A DNA stretch of 64,000 bases from Ruegeria sp. THAF33 (GTDB taxonomy: Bacteria > Pseudomonadota > Alphaproteobacteria > Rhodobacterales > Rhodobacteraceae). The DNA lies in assembly GCF_009363615.1 (NCBI RefSeq), contig NZ_CP045384.1, positions 288,501-352,500 of the forward strand. The letters are read 5' to 3'. The notes beneath the pieces were generated by a model. That model was not told where the DNA came from. It was given only the letters and a program-made list of their open reading frames with translations, and searched no databases. This document shows positions 34,963 to 42,809 of this stretch, piece after piece; the first letter of the stretch is position 1; every line of letters starts with the position of its first letter. A program made the position numbers and the translations under genes.

Positions 34963-35409
34963 ATGCGGATTACCAAAAGGACGAATATCGCTGTGCGCCT
35001 GTTGATGTATTGCGCAGCTCACCCGGACAGGCTGGTCACGAAATCCGAAATCGCCGAAGTGTGCAACATTTCGGAAAACCATCTGGCGCAGGTGATCAAT
35101 CAGCTGAGCCAGCTGAACTATCTGAGCACGCAGCGCGGTCGAAACGGTGGCATGTCGCTGGCGCGCCCGGCGGATCAGATACGCATCGGTGCGGTGTTCC
35201 GGCATGTTGAAGGGGCTTTGCCCCTTGCCGAGTGTTTCGCCGACGCTGACAACACGTGCCCGCTCACGGATGCCTGCCGGCTGAGGCTTGCGCTTCAGGA
35301 CGCGGCAGAGGTGTTCTATGCGTCCCTGGACGATGTTACCCTGGATGCTTTGGTATGTGACAATGATCCGCTGCTGAGGCTCTTGCAGCCCGTGGCCTGC
35401 GTGCGCTGA
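34963..35409 (+). CDS. Rrf2-family iron-sulfur regulator, NsrR- or RirA-like
   Basis: The 148-residue protein is a winged-helix Rrf2 regulator. The DNA-reading part (CNISENHLAQVINQLSQLNYLSTQRGRNGGM) is close to that of NsrR. Cys91, Cys99 and Cys105 (CFADADNTCPLTDAC) can hold an Fe-S cluster; this Cx7Cx5C spacing is the one I recall for rhizobial RirA. NsrR senses nitric oxide and RirA senses iron. NsrR is favoured by the recognition helix, the TTGCATCTT half-site and the FNR/DNR-type box in its promoter; RirA is favoured by the MRITKRTN start and Cys spacing. I chose the ATG at 34963, after AGGGAGG. Confidence 0.85.
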   Translation: MRITKRTNIAVRLLMYCAAHPDRLVTKSEIAEVCNISENHLAQVINQLSQLNYLSTQRGRNGGMSLARPADQIRIGAVFRHVEGALPLAECFADADNTCPLTDACRLRLALQDAAEVFYASLDDVTLDALVCDNDPLLRLLQPVACVR

Positions 35410-35411
35410 TT

Positions 35412-37940
35412 TCAATCGCTCGCGCGCAATATGCGCGCCGGACGCACCGAAAGTGGACGCAGGGCAAATGCCAGCCCAGCACATAACGTGACGCCTATCC
35501 CGGCCAGAACGATGCCGAAGGCCGATGACCAGATGACCGTGAACTCTGTGTCGAAGATGTAGGTGGCAACGGCCCAGCCGCCCAGAATGCCAACGAACAG
35601 CGCGACGCATCCCGCAGCGGCCCCAAGCAGAACAGATCGCAGGCCAAAGCTGCGCAGGATACTGCCACGATCTGCACCCAATGTCCTGAGGATCGCTGCT
35701 TCGTATCTGCGGGCAGGTTCGCCCGCCGCCGCTGCGCCGATCAGAACCAGAAATCCGGTCAGCAGCGATACTCCTGCACCGTACGAGGTCGCTGCGGCGA
35801 TGCCTGCCAGCAGGCCCGAGACACGATCAATGGCGTCGCGCACCCGGATGGCCGTGATATTGGGGAACTGGCCGGCAAGATCCCGCAGGATGGCCGCCTC
35901 GGCCTGTTCTTCGGCATAGACCGTCGCGATAAAACTGTGCGGCGCACCGGCCAGCGCAGAGGGGTTCATCGACATGACAAAGCCCATTCCCGCGGTAGAG
36001 AAATCCACCTCGCGCAGGGACGTCAGCTCTGCCGTGATGTCTCGCCCCAGGATATTGACGGTCAGTTGGTCGCCCAGGTTCAGGCCCATCTCTTCGGCTT
36101 CTTCTGCGGCAAAGCTGACCTGGGGTGCACCTGCGTAATCTTCGGCCCACCATTCCCCTGCGGTCAGGCGTGCGTTCGGCGGCGGTTGAACCGAATAGGT
36201 CACGCCGCGATCCCCTTCCAGCACCCAGTGATCTCCGGCCACGTCCCGAGCGGGCCGGCCGTTGATCTGCGTGATGATCCCGCGCAACATCGGCGCGCTT
36301 TCAATGCGGCTGACCGCGGGGTCACTTTGCAAGCGTTCGGTGAAGCCGGGCATTTGATCTCTCTGGATGTCTACGAAGAAGTACGACGGCGCGACATCCG
36401 GCAAGTTGCCCGAAATGGCGTTGCGCAGGGTACCGTCGATCTGCCCGACCGCAGCCAGCACCGACAAGCCCAGCCCCAGTGACAGAACCACAGATCCTGC
36501 ACCTTCGCGTGGGTCCGAGATGGCCGACAACGCCCATCTGACTGTGGGTCGCCCGCGGGCCAACGAAGTCCCAGCCCGGGCCAGTTTGCGAATGGCATAA
36601 GCGGCGAGGGCCAACAGCGCCAGTGCACCGACAAGCCCGCCGCCGGTCCAGACAGTAAGCCGCGTCGAGCCGCTGAACCATGATGCCAGGGCGATCAGCA
36701 ACAACAGCCCGGCACCCGTTGCCACGACGTAAATCAGACGTGGAAAGGGGCGGGCCGAGCTCAGCGCGTCGCGAAACAACGTCGCGGCGCGCACATCTTC
36801 GGTGCGGGCCAGTGGCCAAAGGGTGAACAGGAACGCTGTGAGCAGACCGTATATTGCTGCCTCGATCAGCGGCTGTGGATAAAGGGAAAACACTGCTGGA
36901 ACCGGCAATTGGCTTTCCAGCAGCGGGGCCAGAACAAGCGGCGCCAATCCACCCAGCGTCAGGCCGATCGCGATCCCGAAGACGGACAGAACGCCAATTT
37001 GAATCATGTAGGTTTGAAAAATGGTGGCGCGATCGGCCCCCAAGGTGCGCAGAGTCGCAACCGTTTCCGTCTTCTGCCCCAGATAAGCACGCACGGCGGC
37101 AGAAACGCCGATGCCTCCGACGGCAAGCCCGGACAGCCCGACAAGGACAAGAAATGCACTCAGGCGATTGACGAACTCGGATATCCCGGGGGCACCGTTG
37201 CGTGCATCCGTCCAGCGCATTCCCGTGCCTTCGAATGCCGCGTCGGCCCTTGCGGATACATCCGAAAGATCTGCGTTCCGGGGCAGGATCATCCTGTACT
37301 TTGTTGAAAACAGCGTTCCGGGTTCCAGCAGACCGGACGCCTGCAATGCCTCGGTTCGCACCAGAGTGCGCGGCCCAAGGCCAAACCCATCCGCCGCGCT
37401 GTCGGGCTCGTCCAGCAAGCCAGCCGTCAGGATGAGCTCTTGCGTCCCAAGTGAAAACCGATCACCGACGGACAACCCAAGCCGGTCCATCAGCACAGGT
37501 TCCATCACGGCCCCGGGCAAGCCGGAGCTACCGTTCAGGGCGTCTTCCAGCGGGATCTCGGGTTCCAGCCGTACCGAGCCGACAAGTGGGTACGCGTTGT
37601 CGACCGACTTAACCTGAGTCAGCGCTCGTTCCGGACCTGTCGCGCCGGGCACAACGGCCATCGAGCGGAAATCGACAACCTCGGACATCTGGACGGATGT
37701 CTGTTGCATCCAGGCGCGCTCTGCCTCATCGGCAAAACGATAGGTGAATTCAAGTTCGGCATCGCCCCCCAGCAGCGAGGCCCCTTCTTGCGCAAGCCCA
37801 GCCTGTATGGCCTGCCGCACCGACCCGACGGCCGCGATGGCTGCGACCCCCAACGCCAAGCAGGCCAGAAAGATCCGAAAACCGCTCAGGCCTCCGCGCA
37901 GCTCGCGGCGGGCGAGCCGCCCGGCCATCCGCAGGCTCAT
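35412..37940 (-). CDS. ABC transporter permease of the FtsX/YbbP type
   Basis: The 842-residue protein is a large permease with two FtsX-type membrane units. There is one membrane helix near the N-terminus (GFRIFLACLALGVAAIAAVGSV), a large extracytoplasmic loop, helices at about residues 260-400, more after 480, and a C-terminal set (GVSLLTGFLVLIGAAAAGEPARRYEAAILRTLGADRGSILR). The size and layout are those of E. coli YbbP. It overlaps the ATPase gene upstream by 4 bp, and an esterase gene is divergent from that, as in ybbAP-tesA. Such MacB/FtsX-type systems usually move or release envelope lipids or proteins; substrate unknown here. Confidence 0.88.
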   Translation of the reverse strand: MSLRMAGRLARRELRGGLSGFRIFLACLALGVAAIAAVGSVRQAIQAGLAQEGASLLGGDAELEFTYRFADEAERAWMQQTSVQMSEVVDFRSMAVVPGATGPERALTQVKSVDNAYPLVGSVRLEPEIPLEDALNGSSGLPGAVMEPVLMDRLGLSVGDRFSLGTQELILTAGLLDEPDSAADGFGLGPRTLVRTEALQASGLLEPGTLFSTKYRMILPRNADLSDVSARADAAFEGTGMRWTDARNGAPGISEFVNRLSAFLVLVGLSGLAVGGIGVSAAVRAYLGQKTETVATLRTLGADRATIFQTYMIQIGVLSVFGIAIGLTLGGLAPLVLAPLLESQLPVPAVFSLYPQPLIEAAIYGLLTAFLFTLWPLARTEDVRAATLFRDALSSARPFPRLIYVVATGAGLLLLIALASWFSGSTRLTVWTGGGLVGALALLALAAYAIRKLARAGTSLARGRPTVRWALSAISDPREGAGSVVLSLGLGLSVLAAVGQIDGTLRNAISGNLPDVAPSYFFVDIQRDQMPGFTERLQSDPAVSRIESAPMLRGIITQINGRPARDVAGDHWVLEGDRGVTYSVQPPPNARLTAGEWWAEDYAGAPQVSFAAEEAEEMGLNLGDQLTVNILGRDITAELTSLREVDFSTAGMGFVMSMNPSALAGAPHSFIATVYAEEQAEAAILRDLAGQFPNITAIRVRDAIDRVSGLLAGIAAATSYGAGVSLLTGFLVLIGAAAAGEPARRYEAAILRTLGADRGSILRSFGLRSVLLGAAAGCVALFVGILGGWAVATYIFDTEFTVIWSSAFGIVLAGIGVTLCAGLAFALRPLSVRPARILRASD

Positions 37941-38632
37941 TCCGCGGCCTCCTGCCGGGTCTCTTCGGCGATCCTGCCGTCACGCAACCGAACGACCCGA
38001 TCACATCTTTCGGCCAATGAATGGCTGTGGGTCACCAGAACCAGGGTTGCATCGTATTTCCGGCGCAGACCAAACAGCAAATCAACAATTGCGGCCCCGT
38101 TGGTTTCGTCCAGGTTCCCGGTCGGTTCATCAGCCAACAGGATTTTGGGGCGCGGCGCAGATGCTCGTGCCAAGGCAACACGCTGTTGTTCTCCGCCCGA
38201 AAGTTGCGCCGGGTAATGATCGCGACGGTGCGACAGGCCAACGGCGTCCAGCTCTTGCTCGGCCCGGTCGAACGCATCCTTGTGCCCTGCCAGTTCCAGT
38301 GGGGTTGCCACGTTTTCAAGCGCGGTCATCGTCGGGATCAGATGGAAGTTCTGAAACACCACCCCCATACTGTCGCGCCGAAACCGGGCCAGAGCGTCCT
38401 CATCCATGTCGGTAAGGTCTTGACCCAGCGCCATGATTTGACCGTGCGTCGCCTGCTCCAACCCCGCCATCAACATCAGCAGCGAAGACTTGCCCGAGCC
38501 AGAAGGCCCGATAAGCCCCAGCGTCTCGCCCTTGTTCACAGTCAACGTAATGTCATGCAGAATATCGACCCGCCCGGCATTGCCATCCAGGGACAAAGAG
38601 GCATCTTGGAGGGCGAGAACAGCAGTCGTCAT
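37937..38632 (-). CDS. ABC transporter ATP-binding protein (YbbA/LolD type)
   Basis: The 231-residue ATPase has all motifs: Walker [12 protein letters not shown], the Q-loop VVFQNFHLIPTMTALENV, signature LSGGEQQRVALARA, Walker B ILLADEPTGNLDE and the H-loop LVTHSHSLAERC. The ENVATPLELAG pattern is that of the LolD/MacB/YbbA group. It energises the overlapping FtsX-type permease. I chose the ATG at 38632 (MTTAVLALQDASLSL), because the longer frame to 38746 enters the divergent esterase gene. Upstream ribosome-binding sequence is weak. Confidence 0.92.
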   Translation of the reverse strand: MTTAVLALQDASLSLDGNAGRVDILHDITLTVNKGETLGLIGPSGSGKSSLLMLMAGLEQATHGQIMALGQDLTDMDEDALARFRRDSMGVVFQNFHLIPTMTALENVATPLELAGHKDAFDRAEQELDAVGLSHRRDHYPAQLSGGEQQRVALARASAPRPKILLADEPTGNLDETNGAAIVDLLFGLRRKYDATLVLVTHSHSLAERCDRVVRLRDGRIAEETRQEAAE

Positions 38633-38683
38633 GGGTCTACCCGAAAAAGGAGCGGTCTTTTGGGATATGGAGCGATCACCACG

Positions 38684-39325
38684 TTGCGCAAGGCTTTGAT
38701 GGCAGGCCTTTTCACGTGGTGCGGTTTTGCGGCCACAGCCGAACAAGTGGTGATTGCGGCTTTGGGGGACTCGCTGACTCAGGGCTATGGGCTGGTGGAG
38801 GAAAGCGGGTTTGTTCCACAGCTTGAACGCTGGTTGCAGACGCAGGGCGCGGATGTCCGCGTCATCAACGCAGGTGTTTCGGGCGACACGACGGCGGGCG
38901 GGGCCGCACGTGTGGACTGGACCCTGACACCGGATGTGGATGGCATGATCGTTGCCCTTGGCGGCAACGACCTGCTGCGTGGGATCGACCCTGCCGTATC
39001 AAAGGCCAATCTGCGCAGGATCCTGGACGTGGCGCTAGACGCGAATGTACCGGTTCTGCTGATCGGTATGCAGGCGCCGGGCAACTACGGGGCCGATTAC
39101 AAGCAAGCTTTCGACGGAATGTACCCAGACTTGGCGAAGGAGTTCGACGTCCTCTTCGCCGCCAGTTTCTTCGAAGGGCTTGCGGCCGAGGGCGACCCCG
39201 GTGCGGTATCGCAGTTCATGCAGCCGGACGGAATACATCCAAACGCGGATGGGGTGGTAAAGATCGTTGAATCACTGGGGCCGTCCGTTCTGAAGCTTGT
39301 TGATCAGGCGGGTCGAGCGGAATAG
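38684..39325 (+). CDS. tesA: SGNH-family arylesterase/lysophospholipase (TesA-like), exported
   Basis: The protein is a GDSL/SGNH hydrolase: block I AALGDSLTQGYGLVEE with the catalytic Ser, block III VALGGNDLLRGI, and block V QPDGIHPNADG with Asp and His. E. coli TesA is a periplasmic thioesterase I/lysophospholipase L1. I prefer a TTG start at 38684, because it gives a proper signal peptide (MRKALMAGLFTWCGFAATA); an ATG at 38699 is the alternative and trims the basic residues. It is divergent from the YbbA-like ATPase, the same partnership as tesA-ybbAP in enterobacteria. Confidence 0.87.
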   Translation: MRKALMAGLFTWCGFAATAEQVVIAALGDSLTQGYGLVEESGFVPQLERWLQTQGADVRVINAGVSGDTTAGGAARVDWTLTPDVDGMIVALGGNDLLRGIDPAVSKANLRRILDVALDANVPVLLIGMQAPGNYGADYKQAFDGMYPDLAKEFDVLFAASFFEGLAAEGDPGAVSQFMQPDGIHPNADGVVKIVESLGPSVLKLVDQAGRAE

Positions 39326-39343
39326 GCGCCAATCCATGGGCAC

Positions 39344-39898
39344 CTAGACGACCGTGACAACGGTTCCGATCGGGACCCGGTTGTACAAATCGATCACATG
39401 CTCGTTCAGCATTCGTATGCAACCGTTGGACACCGCCCGGCCAATGGTCTGCGGCTGCGTCGTGCCGTGGATGCGGAAATAGGTGTCGACACCGTTCTGG
39501 AACAGATACAGCGCGCGCGCGCCCAGCGGGTTATCTCCGCCGCCGGGTTGGACATAGTCGTTGTCCTTGAATTTGGCGTAAGCGACGGGATCACGTTCGA
39601 TCATCTCATCGGTCGGGCGCCAGGTCGGCCATTCCTTTTTCACATCGATGGTTGCTGTGCCGGTAAATTCCAGCCCTGCCTTGCCGACGCCACAGCCATA
39701 GCGGATCGCCTTGCGAGGTTCCGTGACGAAGTAAAGGTAGAACGACCTGGGCGCGACCAGCAGCTGTCCTGGTACGAACTGTTTCTTGATGCGCACGAAT
39801 TGCGGTGTCGGATCATACTCGACCGCCTTTTTGGCGCGGGCGATGCCCGGCAACATGCTTGCTGCTGTTCCGGCCAGAAAAATACGGCGTGTAAACAT
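39344..39898 (-). CDS. L,D-transpeptidase (YkuD), Tat-type signal
   Basis: The 184-residue protein starts with a twin-arginine-like signal (FTRRIFLAGTAASMLPGIARA). The YkuD catalytic motif is complete: YFRIHGTTQPQTIGRAVSNGCIRMLNEHV, with His, Ser and Cys in the usual HGT-x14-SNGCIRM order. These periplasmic enzymes make 3-3 cross-links in peptidoglycan or attach proteins to it. It is convergent with the esterase, 18 bp away. An ATCATATGAT palindrome lies about 45 bp upstream of its start. Confidence 0.93.
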   Translation of the reverse strand: MFTRRIFLAGTAASMLPGIARAKKAVEYDPTPQFVRIKKQFVPGQLLVAPRSFYLYFVTEPRKAIRYGCGVGKAGLEFTGTATIDVKKEWPTWRPTDEMIERDPVAYAKFKDNDYVQPGGGDNPLGARALYLFQNGVDTYFRIHGTTQPQTIGRAVSNGCIRMLNEHVIDLYNRVPIGTVVTVV

Positions 39899-40029
39899 CG
39901 AAACCCTCGTCGAATGACCAATGAAACTGAAACCAATTTCATCATCATATGATATTTGGTCAATTCTAGGGCAGTCATCACGTGGACGTGATGTGTCCTG
40001 CCTGCCACCCGAGGTGGTGGCGGGAAAGG

Positions 40030-40050
40030 GGCGAGGGGGATCCCCTCACC
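40030..40050 (-). terminator. Probable terminator hairpin after the cold-shock gene
   Basis: On the minus strand GGTGAGGGG-ATC-CCCCTCGCC forms a 9-bp stem with one G-U pair, starting 11 bp after the csp stop and followed by CCTTTCCC. The U-tract is short. Two more hairpins lie beyond it, at 40005-40017 (CCACC/GGTGG) and 39977-39994 (CATCACG/CGTGATG). Confidence 0.45.
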
Positions 40051-40061
40051 CGATATCAAGC

Positions 40062-40268
40062 TCAGGCCAGCTGGATGCTGTCGGCGCTTTCGCGGCCGTC
40101 ACGACCGGCGCGCAGCTCGTACGTGACTTTCTGGTTGTCGGCCAGACCGGTCAGGCCCGAACGTTCGACAGCCGAGATGTGTACGAATACATCTTTGCCG
40201 CCTTCTTCCGGTGCGATGAAGCCGAAGCCTTTGGTGGTATTGAACCATTTTACGGTGCCTGCTGGCAT
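40062..40268 (-). CDS. cspA: Cold-shock domain protein (CspA family)
   Basis: This 68-residue single cold-shock domain binds single-stranded RNA or DNA. It shows both nucleic-acid-binding motifs, KGFGFI (RNP1) and VFVHI (RNP2), in MPAGTVKWFNTTKGFGFIAPEEGGKDVFVHISAVERSG split across the first 38 residues. The ATG at 40268 follows AGGAGA. A longer frame to 40472 is the untranslated leader, not protein. With the promoter at 40393-40421 the leader would be about 118 nt, as in cold-inducible csp mRNAs. Whether this copy is cold-inducible or constitutive cannot be read. Confidence 0.95.
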   Translation of the reverse strand: MPAGTVKWFNTTKGFGFIAPEEGGKDVFVHISAVERSGLTGLADNQKVTYELRAGRDGRESADSIQLA

Positions 40269-40392
40269 ATCCGTGTCTCCTGTTTGAGTGCTGCCCACGG
40301 AGTTGCGGCAGCCTGGCGTCGTCGGTCTGTATCGATAGACTGACTGCCGATGAAGGAGACAGTAGGTCGAATAGAAAAACGTAAGCACTTTG

Positions 40393-40421
40393 CATATGGC
40401 ATCGGGGCGGGGGTGTGACAA
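40393..40421 (-). promoter_or_regulatory. Candidate sigma-70-type promoter of cspA
   Basis: On the minus strand TTGTCA (40421-40416) and CATATG (40398-40393) are spaced 17 bp apart, predicting transcription from about 40386 and a 5' leader of about 118 nt before the csp ATG. Confidence 0.5.
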
Positions 40422-40882
40422 GGGATTTTGTTTGATTTCTGCAAAGGCATGAGGGATTTCCGCCGTGTCCACAGGCCCGGGGAGGCTAGTTTTCTTTCAC
40501 GGTGCCGCAGCCTTGCCCAGCATCGACGAACAGGTTGAACGGTCAATCCTAGTTATCACTGATGTCGTGCAGAGTGGTGTTCATGTCACCAGATGGTCAC
40601 CGCCTTTTTCACTGCAATGCAGGTCGCGATGCGGCTTGCGTCAATCGCGATCGCTTTCCCGTCCAGGCGCGGGCGATCAAGCCAGCCAAGATCCGGATGA
40701 AGGCACCTTAGTCGCGCCTGCGTTTGCACCGGTTGAATACCGGTTTGTGACGCGCGCATTCTTTGTCAAAATCGCGCCCGAGAAAGTCGTCGTGATGGAT
40801 AGAGGCTATCCCGCGCCACACGCCTGCCGTTGACGCAAGGCATGCGCTTCGATTCCAGAAACGAAAGCGCCGGGCATGCCCG
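40422..40882. other. Stretch without a recognisable gene
   Basis: About 460 bp between the cspA promoter and the end of the desaturase gene. Open frames cross it on both strands (for example 40465-40833 on plus, 40708-40959 on minus), but none starts with a good ribosome-binding site, has a family motif, or looks like neighbouring proteins in composition. I see no tRNA-like fold and no transposase remnant. It may hold a decayed gene or a small RNA. Confidence 0.5.
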
Positions 40883-41917
40883 TTACCCATAAAGTGCGCG
40901 GGCCTCGGCGAAGGACAACAGACGACGTTTCTTCTCGTCCCACAGGTGAAGCCGCGCATTGGCGAGGCTTTCCCGGATGGTCATCCGGTTGCTGTTCGCC
41001 AGTTCTTCATGATCGCGCAGCACTTCGGTCAGACGATAGAACGGAATGCGGCTGTAGAGGTGGTGTACATGGTGGATGCCGATATTGGCACTGAACCACT
41101 GCAACACCGAGGGCAGGATATAGTGCGAACTTCCGTGCAGCGCCGCTTCATGCAGTTGCCAGTCTGCATCCGCGTCCCAATGCGTGTTCTCGAACTGGTG
41201 TTGTACATAAAACAGCCAAACTCCGGCCGTTGCGGCAATCAGAGTCGACGGCAGGAAGATCAGCAACATCGGCATCAGCCCGCCAAAATAGTAGATGGCC
41301 ACAAGGGCAACCAGAATCGCAAGATTGGTCGCCATCGCGCTGACCCAGAACCTTACGCTGTCTGTCAGGCCCAGCGGAAGGCGGTTTTGAAACAGAAACA
41401 GATAACCGGGGCCAAGCACGAACAGAGTGATCGGGTTCCGGTACACGCGGTACCAGAACCTGTTCAGTGGTGTTTTGGCGCGGTATTCCGCCACGGTCAG
41501 GGTGTGGACATCGCCCATCCCGCGCTTGTCCAGGTTGCCGGAACTGTTGTGATGCGTGGAATGACTGCGGCGCCAGACATCATATGGTGTCAGTGTCAGA
41601 ACTCCGATGCCGCGCCCGATCCAGTCGCTGACGGCCCGGTTTTTGAAGAATGCGCCGTGCCCGCAATCATGCTGGATGGCAAACAAGCGCAACAGAAAGG
41701 CCGCATTGAGGGCGGAAATCACAAAGGCCAGCCAATAGCTGACTGAAAGTGACATCCAGGACAATGCCCACAGTCCGAAAAAGGGGACAATGCTTACGCC
41801 CAGCTCAAAAGCGCTGCGCATTTGGTCCGGTTCGCGATATTTGGCAAGCGTTGTTACCCAGTCACGTGCGGCGGTGGTCTCCGGCTTGTCGCGGAGCGAG
41901 AGAGAGGGTTCAGTCAT
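40883..41917 (-). CDS. Membrane fatty-acid desaturase
   Basis: The 344-residue protein is a di-iron membrane desaturase with the three histidine boxes: HDCGHGAFF (residues about 88-96), RRSHSTHHNSSG, and IHHVHHLYSRIPF near 270. Four to six hydrophobic segments separate them (FFGLWALSWMSLSVSYWLAFVISALNAAFLL; LAILVALVAIYYFGGLMPMLLIFLP). It introduces a double bond into membrane acyl chains, perhaps at the omega-6 type position, but regiospecificity is not readable. It is divergent from rplO and sits where upstream ribosomal genes would be expected. A cold-shock gene lies downstream, which would suit membrane cold adaptation. Confidence 0.9.
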   Translation of the reverse strand: MTEPSLSLRDKPETTAARDWVTTLAKYREPDQMRSAFELGVSIVPFFGLWALSWMSLSVSYWLAFVISALNAAFLLRLFAIQHDCGHGAFFKNRAVSDWIGRGIGVLTLTPYDVWRRSHSTHHNSSGNLDKRGMGDVHTLTVAEYRAKTPLNRFWYRVYRNPITLFVLGPGYLFLFQNRLPLGLTDSVRFWVSAMATNLAILVALVAIYYFGGLMPMLLIFLPSTLIAATAGVWLFYVQHQFENTHWDADADWQLHEAALHGSSHYILPSVLQWFSANIGIHHVHHLYSRIPFYRLTEVLRDHEELANSNRMTIRESLANARLHLWDEKKRRLLSFAEARALYG

Positions 41918-42103
41918 ACGCCTGCCAGTCTAGTGTTTGCTGGCCACCGGATAGACGACCACCCCGACATAGCAAGCGGTTTTTGCAAAAGTTGCTGCAT
42001 TTCACGGTCACTTTTCGGTCAAAGGCCGGCAGAGGTGCCCTTTGCGTAACACTGGGCTCAAGACCTCATGCCGGCATCCCGCGGCGCAAGGCAATCTACA
42101 GGC

Positions 42104-42132
42104 TTGTCAAGTGCGGTTATCGGGCCTATACG
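42104..42132 (+). promoter_or_regulatory. Strong promoter candidate for the rplO-secY-adk operon
   Basis: In the 309-bp gap between the divergent desaturase and rplO, TTGTCA and TATACG are spaced exactly 17 bp apart (5 of 6 and 4 of 6 matches to consensus). Transcription would start near 42139. A short hairpin GTGGC-TTTCC-GCCAC follows in the predicted leader. A weaker candidate for the desaturase on the other strand is TTGCTA-N16-TATCCG. I see no gene in this gap. Confidence 0.6.
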
Positions 42133-42226
42133 CCTGCGGTGGCTTTCCGCCACGAGAATCAAAACCAAGAAATGCCGTGTTTGGCCCATCACGCTTCGGG
42201 GTCATATCCGGCTTAGGAGAAGCGAC

Positions 42227-42700
42227 ATGAAACTGAACGAACTGCGCGACAATCCAGGCGCCAGCCCGAAACGCACCCGCGTCGGCCGTGGTCCGGGTTC
42301 CGGCAAAGGTAAAATGGGTGGCCGTGGTATCAAAGGCCAGAAATCCCGTTCGGGTGTGGCCATCAATGGCTACGAAGGCGGCCAGATGCCATTGTACCAG
42401 CGTTTGCCCAAGCGCGGCTTCAACAAGCCGAACCGCAAGGAATTCGCGGTTATCAATCTGGGTCTGATCCAGAAATTCGTCGACGCCGGCAAGCTGGACG
42501 CTTCGGCTGCGATCACCGAAGACGCTCTGGTCGCGTCCGGTCTGGTGCGCCGCAAGCTGGACGGTATCCGCGTTCTGGCCAAAGGCGAAATCAGCGCCAA
42601 GGTGAACCTGGAAGTGACCGGTGCTTCGAAATCTGCCGTCGAGGCAGTTGAGAAAGCGGGCGGTTCACTGAAGGTCACAAAAGCTGCTGCGGCAGAGTAA
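42227..42700 (+). CDS. rplO: 50S ribosomal protein L15
   Basis: L15 is a late-assembling large-subunit protein. The 157-residue product has the family start [22 protein letters not shown], the Gly-rich [20 protein letters not shown] segment that threads into 23S rRNA, and a globular C-terminus ([18 protein letters not shown]). I chose the ATG at 42227, after TTAGGAGA. It is the first gene of the ribosomal block here: rpmD and the rest of the spc-type genes are not upstream. Confidence 0.97.
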   Translation: MKLNELRDNPGASPKRTRVGRGPGSGKGKMGGRGIKGQKSRSGVAINGYEGGQMPLYQRLPKRGFNKPNRKEFAVINLGLIQKFVDAGKLDASAAITEDALVASGLVRRKLDGIRVLAKGEISAKVNLEVTGASKSAVEAVEKAGGSLKVTKAAAAE

Positions 42701-42752
42701 TCGCTTGTGAGCGGGCAAAGACCCGCTTACATAGACCTCAGAGTTTTCCAAG

Positions 42753-42788
42753 ACGCCGTCCGAGCCGGAAAACGGTTCCGGGCGGCGT
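42753..42788 (+). promoter_or_regulatory. Long hairpin in the rplO-secY gap
   Basis: ACGCCGTCCG-AGCCG pairs with CGGTT-C-CGGGCGGCGT across a GAAAA loop: about 15 bp with two G-U pairs and one bulged C. It ends 21 bp before the secY ATG and is followed only by TT. It may weaken readthrough, be an RNase site, or influence secY translation. Confidence 0.45.
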
Positions 42789-42809
42789 TTGCATAAGAGA
42801 GACCGATTT

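Noticed and set aside
38021..38683. Extension of the esterase gene back to 38021
   Set aside because: That part is antisense to the ABC ATPase, and the true protein begins with a signal peptide at 38684 or 38699.
40465..40833. 122-residue plus-strand frame
   Set aside because: No ribosome-binding site, no recognised motif, no consistent composition; kept only as an unexplained stretch.
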